Positions 42,055 through 50,216 of a stretch of 64,000 bases of DNA are shown here, piece after piece. The translations under genes were made by a program, and so were the position numbers. Under the pieces are notes generated by a model. It was not told where the DNA came from. It ran no database searches and saw only the letters and a list, made by a program, of their open reading frames with translations. The DNA is from Zeimonas sediminis. Its GTDB lineage: Bacteria > Pseudomonadota > Gammaproteobacteria > Burkholderiales > Burkholderiaceae_E. The stretch's first letter is position 1, and each line of letters begins with the position of its first letter. The DNA lies in contig NZ_JAMQYE010000001.1 in NCBI RefSeq assembly GCF_023721795.1, forward strand, positions 744,001-808,000, in the 5' to 3' direction.

Positions 42055-43788
42055 TCAGGCCATGCCCGGGTTGCCGCCCATGCCGATCAGGCGCGGCAGG
42101 TTGGCCTTGCGCGGCGACACGGTCTTCTTCGCCTTCAGCCAGGTCTCGACCACTTCCCAGATCGGCTCGCCCTTCGCGCCCTCGGCGACCGGCGCCCAGC
42201 CGGCGACCTTGTAGGTCTTCTTCGCGTCGATCGGCTTGCCGTTCAGGCGCATGTCGAGGATGCGCTTGCCCATGTCGGCCATCGGGTCGCAGGTGTACTC
42301 CAGGCCGCCCACCCTGACCATGTCGCCGCCCTGCTGGTAGTAGGGGTCGGGGTTGAACAGGTTGTCGCAGACGTCCTCGAGCACGGTCTTGATCATCTCG
42401 CCCGACATGTCGGTGAGTGTCGTGTACGGATAGGTGATCGCAGTCTGGTCCATCACGTGCTCGCGCGTGATCGCCTGGCCGCCCAGGATCGACGTGCCCC
42501 AGCGGAAGCCGGGCGAGAACGCGATCTCGGCGCCCTTGACCTCCATCATCGCGTCGAGGATCAGCTGGTCGAAGGTGCCGTTGAAGTTGCCGCGGCGATA
42601 GAGCAGCCCCTCGGTGATCGCGAGCGTTTCCTCGAGCTTCGCCTTGAACGGGCTGCGCACCTTGTCGATGTAGGCCTGCATCTGCGCATCGGCCGGCAGC
42701 AGGTTCGAGAACACCGGCAGCAGGCGGTAGCGGAAGTCCGACACCTTGCCGTTCTTCACGTCGAAGTCGAGCACGCCGAGGAACTTGCCGTTGGAGCCCG
42801 CGTTGGTGACCAGCGTGGTGCCCTTCGCGTTCTTGACCATGACCGGCTGCGGCACGCCATCGTGCGTGTGCCCGCCCATGATCGCGTCGACGCCGGTGAC
42901 CCGCGAGGCCATCTTGATGTCGACGTCCATGCCGTTGTGCGACAGCACGACGACCACTTGCGCGCCCTTGGCGCGAACCTCGTCGACGACCTTCTGCAGC
43001 TCCTGGTCGCGGATGCCGAAGCTCCAGTCCGGGACCATGTAGCGCGGGTTGGCGATCGGCGTGTACGGGAAGGCCTGGCCGATGATCGCTACCGGCACGC
43101 CGTTGATCTGCTTGATCACGTGCGACGGGAACACCGGGTCCTCGAAGTCGGTCGTGCGCACGTTCTGCGCGACGAAATCGATGTGGCCCTTCAGGTCCTT
43201 CTCGATGATCTCCTTGACGCGCTTGGCGCCGTAGGTGAACTCCCAGTGCGCGGTCATCACGTCGACACCGAGCAGCTTGCAGGCGTCGACCATGTCCTGC
43301 GCATTGGTCCACAGCGCGGTGGCCGAGCCCTGCCAGGTGTCGCCGCCGTCGAGCAGCAGCGCGCCGGGCCGCGAGGCCTTCATCCGCTTGACCAGCGTGG
43401 ACAGGTGCGCGAAGCCGCCGACCTTGCCGTAGGTGCGGGCGGCCGCCTCGAAGTCCAGGTAGGTGAACGCGTGCGCCTCGGCCGAGCCGGGCTTCACGTC
43501 GAAGGCCTTCAGCAGGTGTTCCCCGACCAGGTGCGGCGCGCGGCCGCGCGCGTCGCCCAGCCCGATGTTGACGCTCGGCTCGCGGAAGTAGATCGGCAGC
43601 AACTGCGCGTGGCAGTCGGTGAAGTGCAGCAGGCTGACGTTGCCGAACTTCGGGATGTCGTACAACGCATCGCCCTTGGCGCCGGCACCGGCGCCGCCGG
43701 TTTCGCCGATCGAGGCGCAGGACGACAGGGACATGCCCGCGGCCGAGGCGGTGGCGAGGATCTGGAGGAATTCTCTGCGGTTCAGCAT
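42055..43788 (-). CDS. soxB: Sulfate thiohydrolase SoxB
   Basis: SoxB is the periplasmic dimanganese enzyme that hydrolyses sulfate from the SoxY-bound sulfonate. This 577-residue protein has the two-metal phosphoesterase motifs: LLHFTDCHAQL, LLLDGGDTWQGS, VVLSHNGMDVD and MGGHTHDG, and a 5'-nucleotidase-type C-terminal domain. The N-terminus (MLNRREFLQILATASAAG) is a Tat signal with a cysteine (SSC) that could be a lipobox. The length is normal for SoxB. A 149-base gap with two strong hairpins separates it from soxX, and the TlpA-like gene follows four bases later. Confidence 0.97.
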   Translation of the reverse strand: MLNRREFLQILATASAAGMSLSSCASIGETGGAGAGAKGDALYDIPKFGNVSLLHFTDCHAQLLPIYFREPSVNIGLGDARGRAPHLVGEHLLKAFDVKPGSAEAHAFTYLDFEAAARTYGKVGGFAHLSTLVKRMKASRPGALLLDGGDTWQGSATALWTNAQDMVDACKLLGVDVMTAHWEFTYGAKRVKEIIEKDLKGHIDFVAQNVRTTDFEDPVFPSHVIKQINGVPVAIIGQAFPYTPIANPRYMVPDWSFGIRDQELQKVVDEVRAKGAQVVVVLSHNGMDVDIKMASRVTGVDAIMGGHTHDGVPQPVMVKNAKGTTLVTNAGSNGKFLGVLDFDVKNGKVSDFRYRLLPVFSNLLPADAQMQAYIDKVRSPFKAKLEETLAITEGLLYRRGNFNGTFDQLILDAMMEVKGAEIAFSPGFRWGTSILGGQAITREHVMDQTAITYPYTTLTDMSGEMIKTVLEDVCDNLFNPDPYYQQGGDMVRVGGLEYTCDPMADMGKRILDMRLNGKPIDAKKTYKVAGWAPVAEGAKGEPIWEVVETWLKAKKTVSPRKANLPRLIGMGGNPGMA

Positions 43789-43869
43789 TTTCGGGTCGGT
43801 CGCGCGAGCGATTCGATGTCGGGGTTCGCGGCGCGGCGTGCGCCAGTGGGTTGCCCGGCTGGCCGGGCC

Positions 43870-43931
43870 CGCCCCGGCGGCAGGCGCCGCCCGGGGCGAC
43901 CTGCCGGGCCCCTTGGCGGGGCGCCGGCAGG
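43870..43931. terminator. Two strong hairpins in the soxX-soxB gap
   Basis: Hairpin A (43870-43898) has an 8-bp stem CGCCCCGG/CCGGGGCG extended by four more pairs. Hairpin B (43900-43931) pairs CCTGCCGG with CCGGCAGG around an inner GCCCC/GGGGC stem. Neither is followed by a T run. They sit just after the soxX stop and could be attenuators, processing sites or mRNA-stability elements that set the level of soxB relative to soxAX. Confidence 0.45.
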
Positions 43932-43937
43932 CAGGCC

Positions 43938-44552
43938 TTACTTGTTGACCGGCGAGGCCGGATCGAGCAGCAGCGCCATCACGTCCTTCAGCTGCTTCTC
44001 GGTCAGGATGCCGGCCGCGCCGAAGCGCGGCATGTGGTTGCAGGCGGAGAACGCGTGCGAGTTCCACAGGCGCGCCCAGGTGTACTTGACGATCGGTTCC
44101 GAGTCGCCGCGCAGCTTGCCGTAGTTGTACAGCGACGGGCCCAGGTTGCCGTAGGAGATCTCCTCCTTCGTCAGCTGGTGGCAGGCGTAGCAGTTGCCGC
44201 CGGCGACCGTGTCGGCCTTGTCGCTGAACTGGAAGCCGCGACCGCTCTGCGCGATCTTCTCGCCTTCCTTCCAGTCGCCCAGGTACTTGCCGTCGGCCGG
44301 GTACTTCACTGCAGCCAGCGCCGCCTTCTCGATGCTCTCCTTCACCGCTGCGGGCAGCTCCTTGCCGGAGTAGGCGCTGCACTGCTTCTGCATCTCGGTC
44401 TGCTCGAGCCGGTCGAGCTTGGCGATCCCGCGCTCGGCGAACGAGGCCTTGATCGTGGCGGTCACCTGCTCGTCGCTGACGCCGCCCGGCGTGGCGGTGC
44501 AGCCGGCGAGCAGCACCGCGCCGCCGACGAGAATCTTCCAGTCTGCTTTCAT
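43938..44552 (-). CDS. soxX: Sulfur-oxidation cytochrome SoxX
   Basis: SoxX is the monohaem cytochrome partner of SoxA in the enzyme that attaches thiosulfate to SoxYZ. This 204-residue protein has an N-terminal lipobox-like LLAGC (Cys18), a haem site CYACH (121-125) and a distal Met174 in CNHMPRFG. The region of about 90 residues before the haem is longer than in short SoxX types, a known feature of lipoprotein-like SoxX. The start at 44552 has a GAGGAGG box; an alternative ATG at 44567 overlaps the soxA stop. Confidence 0.95.
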   Translation of the reverse strand: MKADWKILVGGAVLLAGCTATPGGVSDEQVTATIKASFAERGIAKLDRLEQTEMQKQCSAYSGKELPAAVKESIEKAALAAVKYPADGKYLGDWKEGEKIAQSGRGFQFSDKADTVAGGNCYACHQLTKEEISYGNLGPSLYNYGKLRGDSEPIVKYTWARLWNSHAFSACNHMPRFGAAGILTEKQLKDVMALLLDPASPVNK

Positions 44553-44563
44553 CGTCGGCCTCC

Positions 44564-45382
44564 TCATCGCTTGATCGCCGGGGAATCCATCTTGCCGCCC
44601 TTGGCGGTGACGCCCAGATAGGTGATCAGGTCGATCGAGGTCTGGGAACCGTACTTCAGCTCGGGAAAGCGCTGCTGGCGGAAGCAGTCGTACATGCGCC
44701 ACTGCATCGTGCGAAGCGCGCCCTGAGACACGCGGTACGCCGGCCAGGTCGTGAACGCCTTCTGCGCCGGGCCGGGCTGGGTCAGGTCGGGCAGGTCCTG
44801 CAGGCGGATGCGCTTGCCCTCGCCCTCGTGGCAGGACGCGCACGAGAAGTCGAAGGGGCCGCCGCGGAAGTGGAAGGTCTTCTTGCCGCGCTCGTAGGCG
44901 GCGATTTCCTTCGGATGGTTCTGCGGCACGTTCACCGGCATGCCGCGCGACTCCTCGACCACGTAGCCGGCCAGCGCCTCCAGATCGGTCGCCTTCTGGC
45001 CGGTGCCCGAGAACGGCTTCTTCGTGACCTCGGCCTTGTCGAAGCCCTGCAGCGTGACCATGCAGTGAACGATGCGCGTCTCGGCGTCCATCACCGTGTC
45101 GACGTCGGCGAAGTAGCGCGGCAGCTCGGCGTAGGCGCCCTTGACGACGCCCGGGCCCTTGCCCAGGTCGCACTTCTCCAGGCTCGCGTTCTTGGGGCCG
45201 CGCTTCTCCTTCCACAGCGCCTCGCCCTTCATGACGGTCAAGTCGGCCGGATTGCCGTCCTGCAGCATCTCGCGATAGCGCTCGATCTCGGCCTGGGTGT
45301 CCGTCTGGGCGATCGCGGGCGCCGCCAGGACGGAGAAGCCGATCGCCATCGCGGCGACGGACTTCCGTTGGAGACTTCTCAT
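44564..45382 (-). CDS. soxA: Sulfur-oxidation c-type cytochrome SoxA
   Basis: SoxA is the catalytic subunit of the SoxAX L-cysteine S-thiosulfotransferase. This 272-residue protein has a signal peptide (to about residue 26, APAIAQT) and one haem site CASCH at 181-185. Its N-terminal lobe keeps two cysteines (71 and 107) but lacks a second CxxCH, so it is a monohaem SoxA in which they probably form a disulfide. The active-site Cys233 (MQWRMYDCFRQQRFPE), the haem ligand that becomes a persulfide, is present. A 141-base gap with a hairpin separates it from soxZ; soxX follows 11 bases later. Confidence 0.97.
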   Translation of the reverse strand: MRSLQRKSVAAMAIGFSVLAAPAIAQTDTQAEIERYREMLQDGNPADLTVMKGEALWKEKRGPKNASLEKCDLGKGPGVVKGAYAELPRYFADVDTVMDAETRIVHCMVTLQGFDKAEVTKKPFSGTGQKATDLEALAGYVVEESRGMPVNVPQNHPKEIAAYERGKKTFHFRGGPFDFSCASCHEGEGKRIRLQDLPDLTQPGPAQKAFTTWPAYRVSQGALRTMQWRMYDCFRQQRFPELKYGSQTSIDLITYLGVTAKGGKMDSPAIKR

Positions 45383-45425
45383 CGGATCCTTCCTCCTCGT
45401 GAGTGTTCGTTCGAATTTGAACAAC

Positions 45426-45457
45426 CGGCCGCAGGCCCGCTCACAGACCTGCGGCCG
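45426..45457. terminator. Hairpin in the soxZ-soxA gap
   Basis: A perfect 10-bp stem (CGGCCGCAGG / CCTGCGGCCG) encloses a 12-base loop in the 141-base gap between soxZ and soxA. Without a T run it is more likely a transcript-stability or partial attenuation site than a full terminator. Confidence 0.4.
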
Positions 45458-45523
45458 TCATCGCATCCGCTCCGAACGGCGCGACCCGCGAAACAGCGGC
45501 GCCCTTCGTCGCAGATGCCAGGA

Positions 45524-45835
45524 TCAGCTTACCGTGGCCTCGTCGGTGCGCTTGTCGCCCTTGTTGTCGACCCAGCTTACCGTGACCTTGTCGCCCGCCT
45601 TGCCGTCCTTGATCTTGAACTGCAGGTACGGGTTCTTCGAGATCGCCGGCCCCCAGTGGGCCTTCATGACCGGCTTGCCGTTCAGCGAGGCGACCACCTC
45701 GTTGATGTACCAGGCCGGCACCAGGTTGCCGGACGCGTCCTTGCGCTGGCCGGTTTCCATCTCGTGGGCCATCAGCACGCGGACGTCGACGACGCCGTCC
45801 TTGGCGCTCGCGCGGATCTTCATCGGATCTGCCAT
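45524..45835 (-). CDS. soxZ: Thiosulfate-oxidation carrier subunit SoxZ
   Basis: SoxZ is the small partner of SoxY in the periplasmic sulfur carrier SoxYZ. This 103-residue protein has the family features: MKIRASAKDGVVDVRVLMAHEMETGQRKD-type N-terminus and the immunoglobulin-like strands IKDGKAGDKVTVSWVDNKGD. It lacks a signal peptide, as expected, and crosses the membrane with the Tat-exported SoxY. A CAGGAGAG box precedes the ATG, 45 bases after soxY. Confidence 0.97.
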   Translation of the reverse strand: MADPMKIRASAKDGVVDVRVLMAHEMETGQRKDASGNLVPAWYINEVVASLNGKPVMKAHWGPAISKNPYLQFKIKDGKAGDKVTVSWVDNKGDKRTDEATVS

Positions 45836-45880
45836 GACTTCTCTCCTGTGTTCGCTGTCGATACGGATGCGCGAGGGCGA

Positions 45881-46351
45881 TCAGCCGCCGCAACCGCCGA
45901 GGGTGACCTTGATTTCCTTGCGGGCCATGTAGAACTTGCCGTCGGCCTTGACGACCGCGACCACGTCCGAGCTCTGGCCCATCTTGACCCGCATCGAGAC
46001 CTCGGGCATGCCGCCGTCGAGGAGCTCGTACGCGCCGGCCAGCGCGTTCGGGTTCTTGTCGATCAGGAGCGCCATCATCTGGGTGTTGGCAACCGCGCTG
46101 CGGATGCCGACCGGCACGACCGCGCCGTTCTCGGCGATGTCGGGCGACACGATCGTGACGTCCTTCGATTCGGTGGCGTCGGCCGCGCCGAGCGCCTTCA
46201 GCGTGTCGGCGATGCCCTTGGCCTGGAAGGCCGCGCGGTCGAACGCCTGCGCCGAGGCGATGCCCGGCTTGAGCATGCCGATCGAGACCAGCGCGGCGTA
46301 GAGGCCCGCGCCGCCGGCGACCTGCATAGTCGTGCGACGAGTGTGATTCAT
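45881..46351 (-). CDS. soxY: Thiosulfate-oxidation carrier protein SoxY
   Basis: SoxY carries the sulfur intermediates on its C-terminal cysteine. The 156-residue protein ends in GGCGG with Cys154, the swinging-arm residue. A Tat signal (NHTRRTTMQVAGG...) covers about the first 35 residues. The core (VTIVSPDIAENGAVVPVGI; DGGMPEVSMRVKMG) is a typical SoxY beta sandwich. Export as a complex with SoxZ explains why SoxZ has no signal. An AGGGAGA box precedes the ATG. Confidence 0.97.
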   Translation of the reverse strand: MNHTRRTTMQVAGGAGLYAALVSIGMLKPGIASAQAFDRAAFQAKGIADTLKALGAADATESKDVTIVSPDIAENGAVVPVGIRSAVANTQMMALLIDKNPNALAGAYELLDGGMPEVSMRVKMGQSSDVVAVVKADGKFYMARKEIKVTLGGCGG

Positions 46352-46448
46352 CTGTCGTCTCCCTTAGAGAGCTGCTGGTTGATTGACGCCTGAGCGCCTG
46401 ACGGGTTTGCAACGCCGGCGCCTTCGCGCCGGCCCTTCGGTGGAGCGC

Positions 46449-47663
46449 TCAGGGCGCGCCGTCCAGAATCCAGCCGACGATGCGGCGGATGTCTTCTTCG
46501 GGGATCGTGGCGTTGGCCGGCATCGGAATCTGCCCCCACACGCCCTGTCCGCCGTTCTTCACCCGGCCCGCCAGCAGCGCGGCTGCGCCCGGCGTGCCGT
46601 GATACTTCTCCGCGACCTGCCGGAACGACGGGCCGACCAACTTGTTGTCGACGCCATGGCAGGCCATGCAGTTCCCCTCGACCGCCAGTTGCGCCGGCGC
46701 CTTGCCGCCCTCGCCCTTGGCCGCGGGTTCGTCGGTCGCGAGCTTCGGGGCCACCGCGACCGCGGGCGCGCTCGCGCCGGCGCCGACCACCGTGGCGCGC
46801 GCCGCTTGCACCACCGCACTGGCCTCGGACAGCGACTTCACCGGCGGCTTCGTCGTGTCGGCGCCGCGCACCGGGCCCACGACCCGGTTCTGCGCGGCGA
46901 GGTTGCCGTGCGCGTCGCGCGCGAACTCGGGCAGGATCGACCGGATGTCCATCTGGGTCGCGCAGTCCTTCATGCAGGCGTCGCCCTGCACGTCGGGCTT
47001 GCTCGCCACCTGCCACAGCGGCTCGAAGAATGCCTTGCCGTTGCGGTTCGGCAGAAGCTTCTGCACGTCGGCGATATTCTTATCGGACAGCACGAAGTCG
47101 CCGGGGACGATCTCGCCGAGGTTCAGGATGTAGGCGACGACCGAGTAGACCTCGTCGGTGCTCAGCGACTTCGGCGCGTTCCACGGCATCGCGCGGTTGA
47201 TGTAGTCCCACAGGGTCGAGACCTGCGAGAGCTTCATCAGCGTGGTGCGCTGCGGGAAGTCCCGGCGAGTCAGGTTGGCGACCCGGCCGGTCTTGATGTC
47301 TTCCTTCGTCGTGCCGCCAACGATCGGGGTGAACACCTCGTTCGACTCGCCGAAGGTGCCGTGGCACGAGGCGCACTTGGCCTCCCAGACCTCCATGCCC
47401 TGGTCGACCGAGCCGGAGCCGGGCGGCAGGCCCTTGAAGTCGGCCCGCACGTCGATGTCCCAGGCCTTGACCTCGTTCGGCGTGGCCGGACGCCCGATGT
47501 TCGCCCAGGGCTTGGGCGCCGAGGCGACCTGCGTCTTCTGGGCGCCCTGCGCCTTGGTCTGGGCCTGCGCCTGGCCCTGGGTCTGCGCCCCGGCAAGCGC
47601 GGGGACGAGGCCAATCGCCGCCGCCAGCGTTGCCGACGCGATCGCGCCGCTGATCTTGTTCAT
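46449..47663 (-). CDS. soxD: Diheme cytochrome SoxD of the sulfur dehydrogenase
   Basis: SoxD takes electrons from the molybdoenzyme SoxC in the SoxCD sulfane dehydrogenase. This 404-residue periplasmic protein has a signal peptide and two haem motifs, CASCH (97-101) and CMACH (332-336). A Gln/Ala-rich stretch of about 25 residues follows the signal, and a long Ala/Pro-rich linker joins the domains. The second domain looks like a separate class I cytochrome. An ATG at 47678 is an alternative start five residues longer. It follows soxC by 26 bases. Confidence 0.95.
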   Translation of the reverse strand: MNKISGAIASATLAAAIGLVPALAGAQTQGQAQAQTKAQGAQKTQVASAPKPWANIGRPATPNEVKAWDIDVRADFKGLPPGSGSVDQGMEVWEAKCASCHGTFGESNEVFTPIVGGTTKEDIKTGRVANLTRRDFPQRTTLMKLSQVSTLWDYINRAMPWNAPKSLSTDEVYSVVAYILNLGEIVPGDFVLSDKNIADVQKLLPNRNGKAFFEPLWQVASKPDVQGDACMKDCATQMDIRSILPEFARDAHGNLAAQNRVVGPVRGADTTKPPVKSLSEASAVVQAARATVVGAGASAPAVAVAPKLATDEPAAKGEGGKAPAQLAVEGNCMACHGVDNKLVGPSFRQVAEKYHGTPGAAALLAGRVKNGGQGVWGQIPMPANATIPEEDIRRIVGWILDGAP

Positions 47664-47689
47664 GGCTGTGTTCCGCATCCGTCGCCTGC

Positions 47690-49021
47690 TCAGTAGACCT
47701 GCACGTTGAAGACTTCGCCGGTGTCGGCGACCTTCCACGACTGGATGCCGTTGTTGTGGTAGATCGACCGGGTGCCGCGCACCGCGCGCAGCTGGTTCAG
47801 CTTCGGCTGCACGTGACCGGTCTCGTCGATCGCCCGGCTCTGCAGGACCGCCGGCGAGCCGTCCCAGACCCAGTCGACGTTGAAGCGCGTCAGCGACTTG
47901 GACAGCACCGGGTTCTCGAGGCGAGCGGTGCGCCAGTTGCGCCCGCCGTCGAAGGACACGTCGACCCGCTTGATCTTGCCGCGGCCCGACCATGCCAGGC
48001 CGGTGACGTTGTAGTAGCCCTTGTCGAGCAGGACCTGGCCGCCCGAGGGCGTCGTGATCACCGACTTGACCTCCTGCAGGGAGGTGTACTGGCGGTGCGT
48101 GCCGTCGGGCATCAGGTCCACGTAGTGCAGGACCTCGTCCTTCGCGTCGTACGGCTTGTCCCCGACCTCGAGCCGGCGCAGGTACTTGACCCACGACACG
48201 CCCTGGATGCCGGGAACCACCAGCCGCAGCGGATAGCCGTTCTCGGGACGCAGCATCTCGCCGTTCATCGCCCACGCGACCATCACGTCGTCGAGCGCAT
48301 TGGCCATCGGGATCGTGCGGGTCATCGACGAACCGTCGGCGCCCTCGGCCAGCAGGTAGCGGCCCTTCTTGGTGTCGGCGCCGACCATGTCGAGCAGGGT
48401 CGACAGCAGCACGCCGGTGTACTCGCAGCACGACAGCATGCCGTGCGTGTACTGGACCGTGGGCACCGCGACGTTGCCCCATTCCATGCCGGTATTGGCG
48501 CCGCACTCGATGAAGTGGATGCGCGAGACCTGGGGCAGGCGCATCAGCTCGTCCATCGTGAAGACGCGCGCCTCCTTGACCAGGCCGTTGATCATCAGCC
48601 GATGCTGGCTCGGGTCGATGTCCCACCAGCCCTGGTGGTGGCGCTCGAAGTGAAGGCCGTTCGGCGTGATGATCCCGAACATGCCCTGCAAGGGCGCGAA
48701 GCTGACCGATGCGGCCGACACGCGGGTCAGGCCCGGGCTCTCGCGGCGCTGCAGGTTGCGCTCCCACTGCGAAGGCATGCCGTAGCCGCGCGCGGCCACC
48801 GGCTGGCCCAGGCCGGTCGTGTGCGCGGGCAACTTGACGATCGCCGGGTCGTCGGCGCGCGCGGCGCTCGACACGGTCGCGGCGGTGGCGCCGGCGCCCA
48901 TCGCGAGCGCCTTGCCCATGAACGATCGGCGCGCGCGGCGCGCCTGCTCCATCAGCTCGGGCGAAAGGAAGTTCTCCGGGGCCTTCTGGATACGGCCCGG
49001 CATCGGTTTGCGGTCGGTCAT
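47690..49021 (-). CDS. soxC: Sulfane dehydrogenase SoxC (molybdopterin subunit)
   Basis: SoxC is the molybdenum subunit that removes six electrons from the SoxY-bound sulfane sulfur. This 443-residue protein is a sulfite-oxidase fold enzyme with a molybdenum-ligand Cys173 in IHFIECGANTGMEW. A Tat signal is visible (RRARRSFMGKALAMGAGATAA). The C-terminal dimerisation domain includes WSGRGKIKRVDVSFDGGRNW. Having soxCD means thiosulfate should be oxidised fully to sulfate without sulfur globules. Its start overlaps the soxR stop (ATGA). Confidence 0.97.
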   Translation of the reverse strand: MTDRKPMPGRIQKAPENFLSPELMEQARRARRSFMGKALAMGAGATAATVSSAARADDPAIVKLPAHTTGLGQPVAARGYGMPSQWERNLQRRESPGLTRVSAASVSFAPLQGMFGIITPNGLHFERHHQGWWDIDPSQHRLMINGLVKEARVFTMDELMRLPQVSRIHFIECGANTGMEWGNVAVPTVQYTHGMLSCCEYTGVLLSTLLDMVGADTKKGRYLLAEGADGSSMTRTIPMANALDDVMVAWAMNGEMLRPENGYPLRLVVPGIQGVSWVKYLRRLEVGDKPYDAKDEVLHYVDLMPDGTHRQYTSLQEVKSVITTPSGGQVLLDKGYYNVTGLAWSGRGKIKRVDVSFDGGRNWRTARLENPVLSKSLTRFNVDWVWDGSPAVLQSRAIDETGHVQPKLNQLRAVRGTRSIYHNNGIQSWKVADTGEVFNVQVY

Positions 49022-49431
49022 CGATTGCTCCGGATGCCGCCTCGTGCGGGGCGGCTGGCGGAAGGGGAAGTCTTGCGGCTCGCGGAGTCGAGGTCGCGGG
49101 CCAGCGCCATCAGGCTGGAGCGCCCGGGGTCGCCGGACTCGTCGCGCCCCGCGATGTGTACACAGACCGTGCGGCAGATCTCGGTGAGCGCCGGATCGGA
49201 AACCCCGTAGTAGATGAAGTTCCCCTCCTTGCGCCGCGTGAGGACACCGGATCGGTGCATCGTGCTCAGGTGGCGCGAGACGTTGGTCTGGGTCGCTCCG
49301 GTCTCGGCGACGATTTCCGAGACGGTCTTCTCCTGCTGGCAGATCGCGTGCAGGATTCGGACCCGCATCGGCTCGGACAGCAGCGTGAAGTAGCGAGAGA
49401 CGGCCTCGAAGACGTGGCCGAGTTCGTCCAT
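49018..49431 (-). CDS. soxR: ArsR-family sulfur-responsive repressor SoxR
   Basis: SoxR represses sox genes until sulfur compounds are present. This 137-residue winged-helix regulator has the recognition helix TNVSRHLSTMHRSGVLTRRKEG. Cysteines at 31, 86 and 90 could form the pair that ArsR-type persulfide sensors (SqrR, BigR, SoxR) use for signalling; which two act is inference. The start at 49431 has a GAGGAG box; the longer reading from 49461 lacks one. The C-terminal tail of about 35 residues is Ser/Arg-rich and looks disordered. It heads the operon and overlaps soxC by four bases. A palindrome in its own promoter suggests autoregulation. Confidence 0.9.
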   Translation of the reverse strand: MDELGHVFEAVSRYFTLLSEPMRVRILHAICQQEKTVSEIVAETGATQTNVSRHLSTMHRSGVLTRRKEGNFIYYGVSDPALTEICRTVCVHIAGRDESGDPGRSSLMALARDLDSASRKTSPSASRPARGGIRSNR

Positions 49432-49485
49432 GGGGGATCTCCTCGACGCCGCGTTTGACATGGATCAGCTTGCGCGGCGGGGTGG

Positions 49486-49514
49486 ACTATATGCACATAT
49501 GCGCATATGGTCAA
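49486..49514 (-). promoter_or_regulatory. sox operon promoter
   Basis: On the minus strand a TTGACC -35 box (complement of 49509-49514) is separated by exactly 17 bases from a TATAGT -10 box (complement of 49486-49491). Transcription would start near 49479 and leave a leader of about 48 bases before soxR. The spacer is filled by the palindrome described separately. Confidence 0.7.
49496..49509. promoter_or_regulatory. Probable SoxR operator (palindrome)
   Basis: CATATGCGCATATG is a perfect 14-bp palindrome, overlapped on its left by a near copy (ATATGCACATAT, 49489-49500). It lies between the -35 and -10 boxes of the sox promoter, where a bound repressor would block RNA polymerase. ArsR-family repressors bind AT-rich palindromes of this kind. 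The divergent thioredoxin-like gene begins 42 bases to the right and could share the site. Confidence 0.7.
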
Positions 49515-49551
49515 GCAGCATTACACTCGCCCCGCAGGGTATTGTTTTCAA

Positions 49552-50142
49552 ATGTCAGCTAGACCTTCGACACCCCGGATCCGGATCGCTCCGAACGCGA
49601 CGCTCGGCCTGGCGTTGGCCCTCTTCCTGGCCGGCGCCGGCGGCCCCGTGCACGCGGCGAGCGCGGATGCGGGCGGCGGCGACGCGGCCTCGCGAATCCC
49701 GGGACATCACGACGCGTTGCCGCGCCCCGGATCGTGGTCGGCCCTGCTCGCCGAGAGCCGGGCGAGCGGCCGGCCGGTGGTCGCGCTCTTCTCGACCAGG
49801 GGCTGCGCCTGGTGCGACCTGCTACGCCGCGATCACCTGCGGCATCTCGCGCGCGACGCGAAGGCGGCCGGCGTGATCGTCGTGGAGTTCGACATGTTCG
49901 ACCGCCGACCCTTCGGCGGCGCGGCCGCCGCCGGCTCGGCCTACCTCGAGAGCGGCTCGCCGGCCGAACTGGCCCGAACCCTGGGGATAAGGGTCGCGCC
50001 GACCGTGGCATTCCTCGGCCCTGAAGGCGAGATCGCCGAACGGCTGATCGGCTACCAGTCGGCGGACTTCTACGGGGCCTACCTTTCGGACCGGATCGCG
50101 GACGCGAGCGCCGCGCTGAAGAAGGCCGTGCCGGGCCGCTGA
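49552..50142 (+). CDS. Periplasmic thioredoxin-fold protein (CAWC)
   Basis: This 196-residue exported protein has a signal peptide (LALALFLAGAGGPVHAA) and a thioredoxin-like domain with redox motif CAWC (85-88) in VVALFSTRGCAWCDLLRRDHL and a cis-Pro loop VAPTVAFLGPEG. The layout resembles DsbD-gamma/SoxW-type reductases. It diverges from soxR and shares the operator region, so it is probably a sox-regulated reductant of periplasmic thiols. An ATG at 49507 lies inside the palindrome; the start at 49552 is preferred because it gives a normal signal peptide. The ribosome-binding site is weak in both cases. Confidence 0.78.
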   Translation: MSARPSTPRIRIAPNATLGLALALFLAGAGGPVHAASADAGGGDAASRIPGHHDALPRPGSWSALLAESRASGRPVVALFSTRGCAWCDLLRRDHLRHLARDAKAAGVIVVEFDMFDRRPFGGAAAAGSAYLESGSPAELARTLGIRVAPTVAFLGPEGEIAERLIGYQSADFYGAYLSDRIADASAALKKAVPGR

Positions 50143-50216
50143 CGAAACGGCCGCGCCGGGCGGCTGATCAGAGCGCGGCAACTCCCCGCTGGCGCGCCGC
50201 AGGCTTCTTCAGGCTT

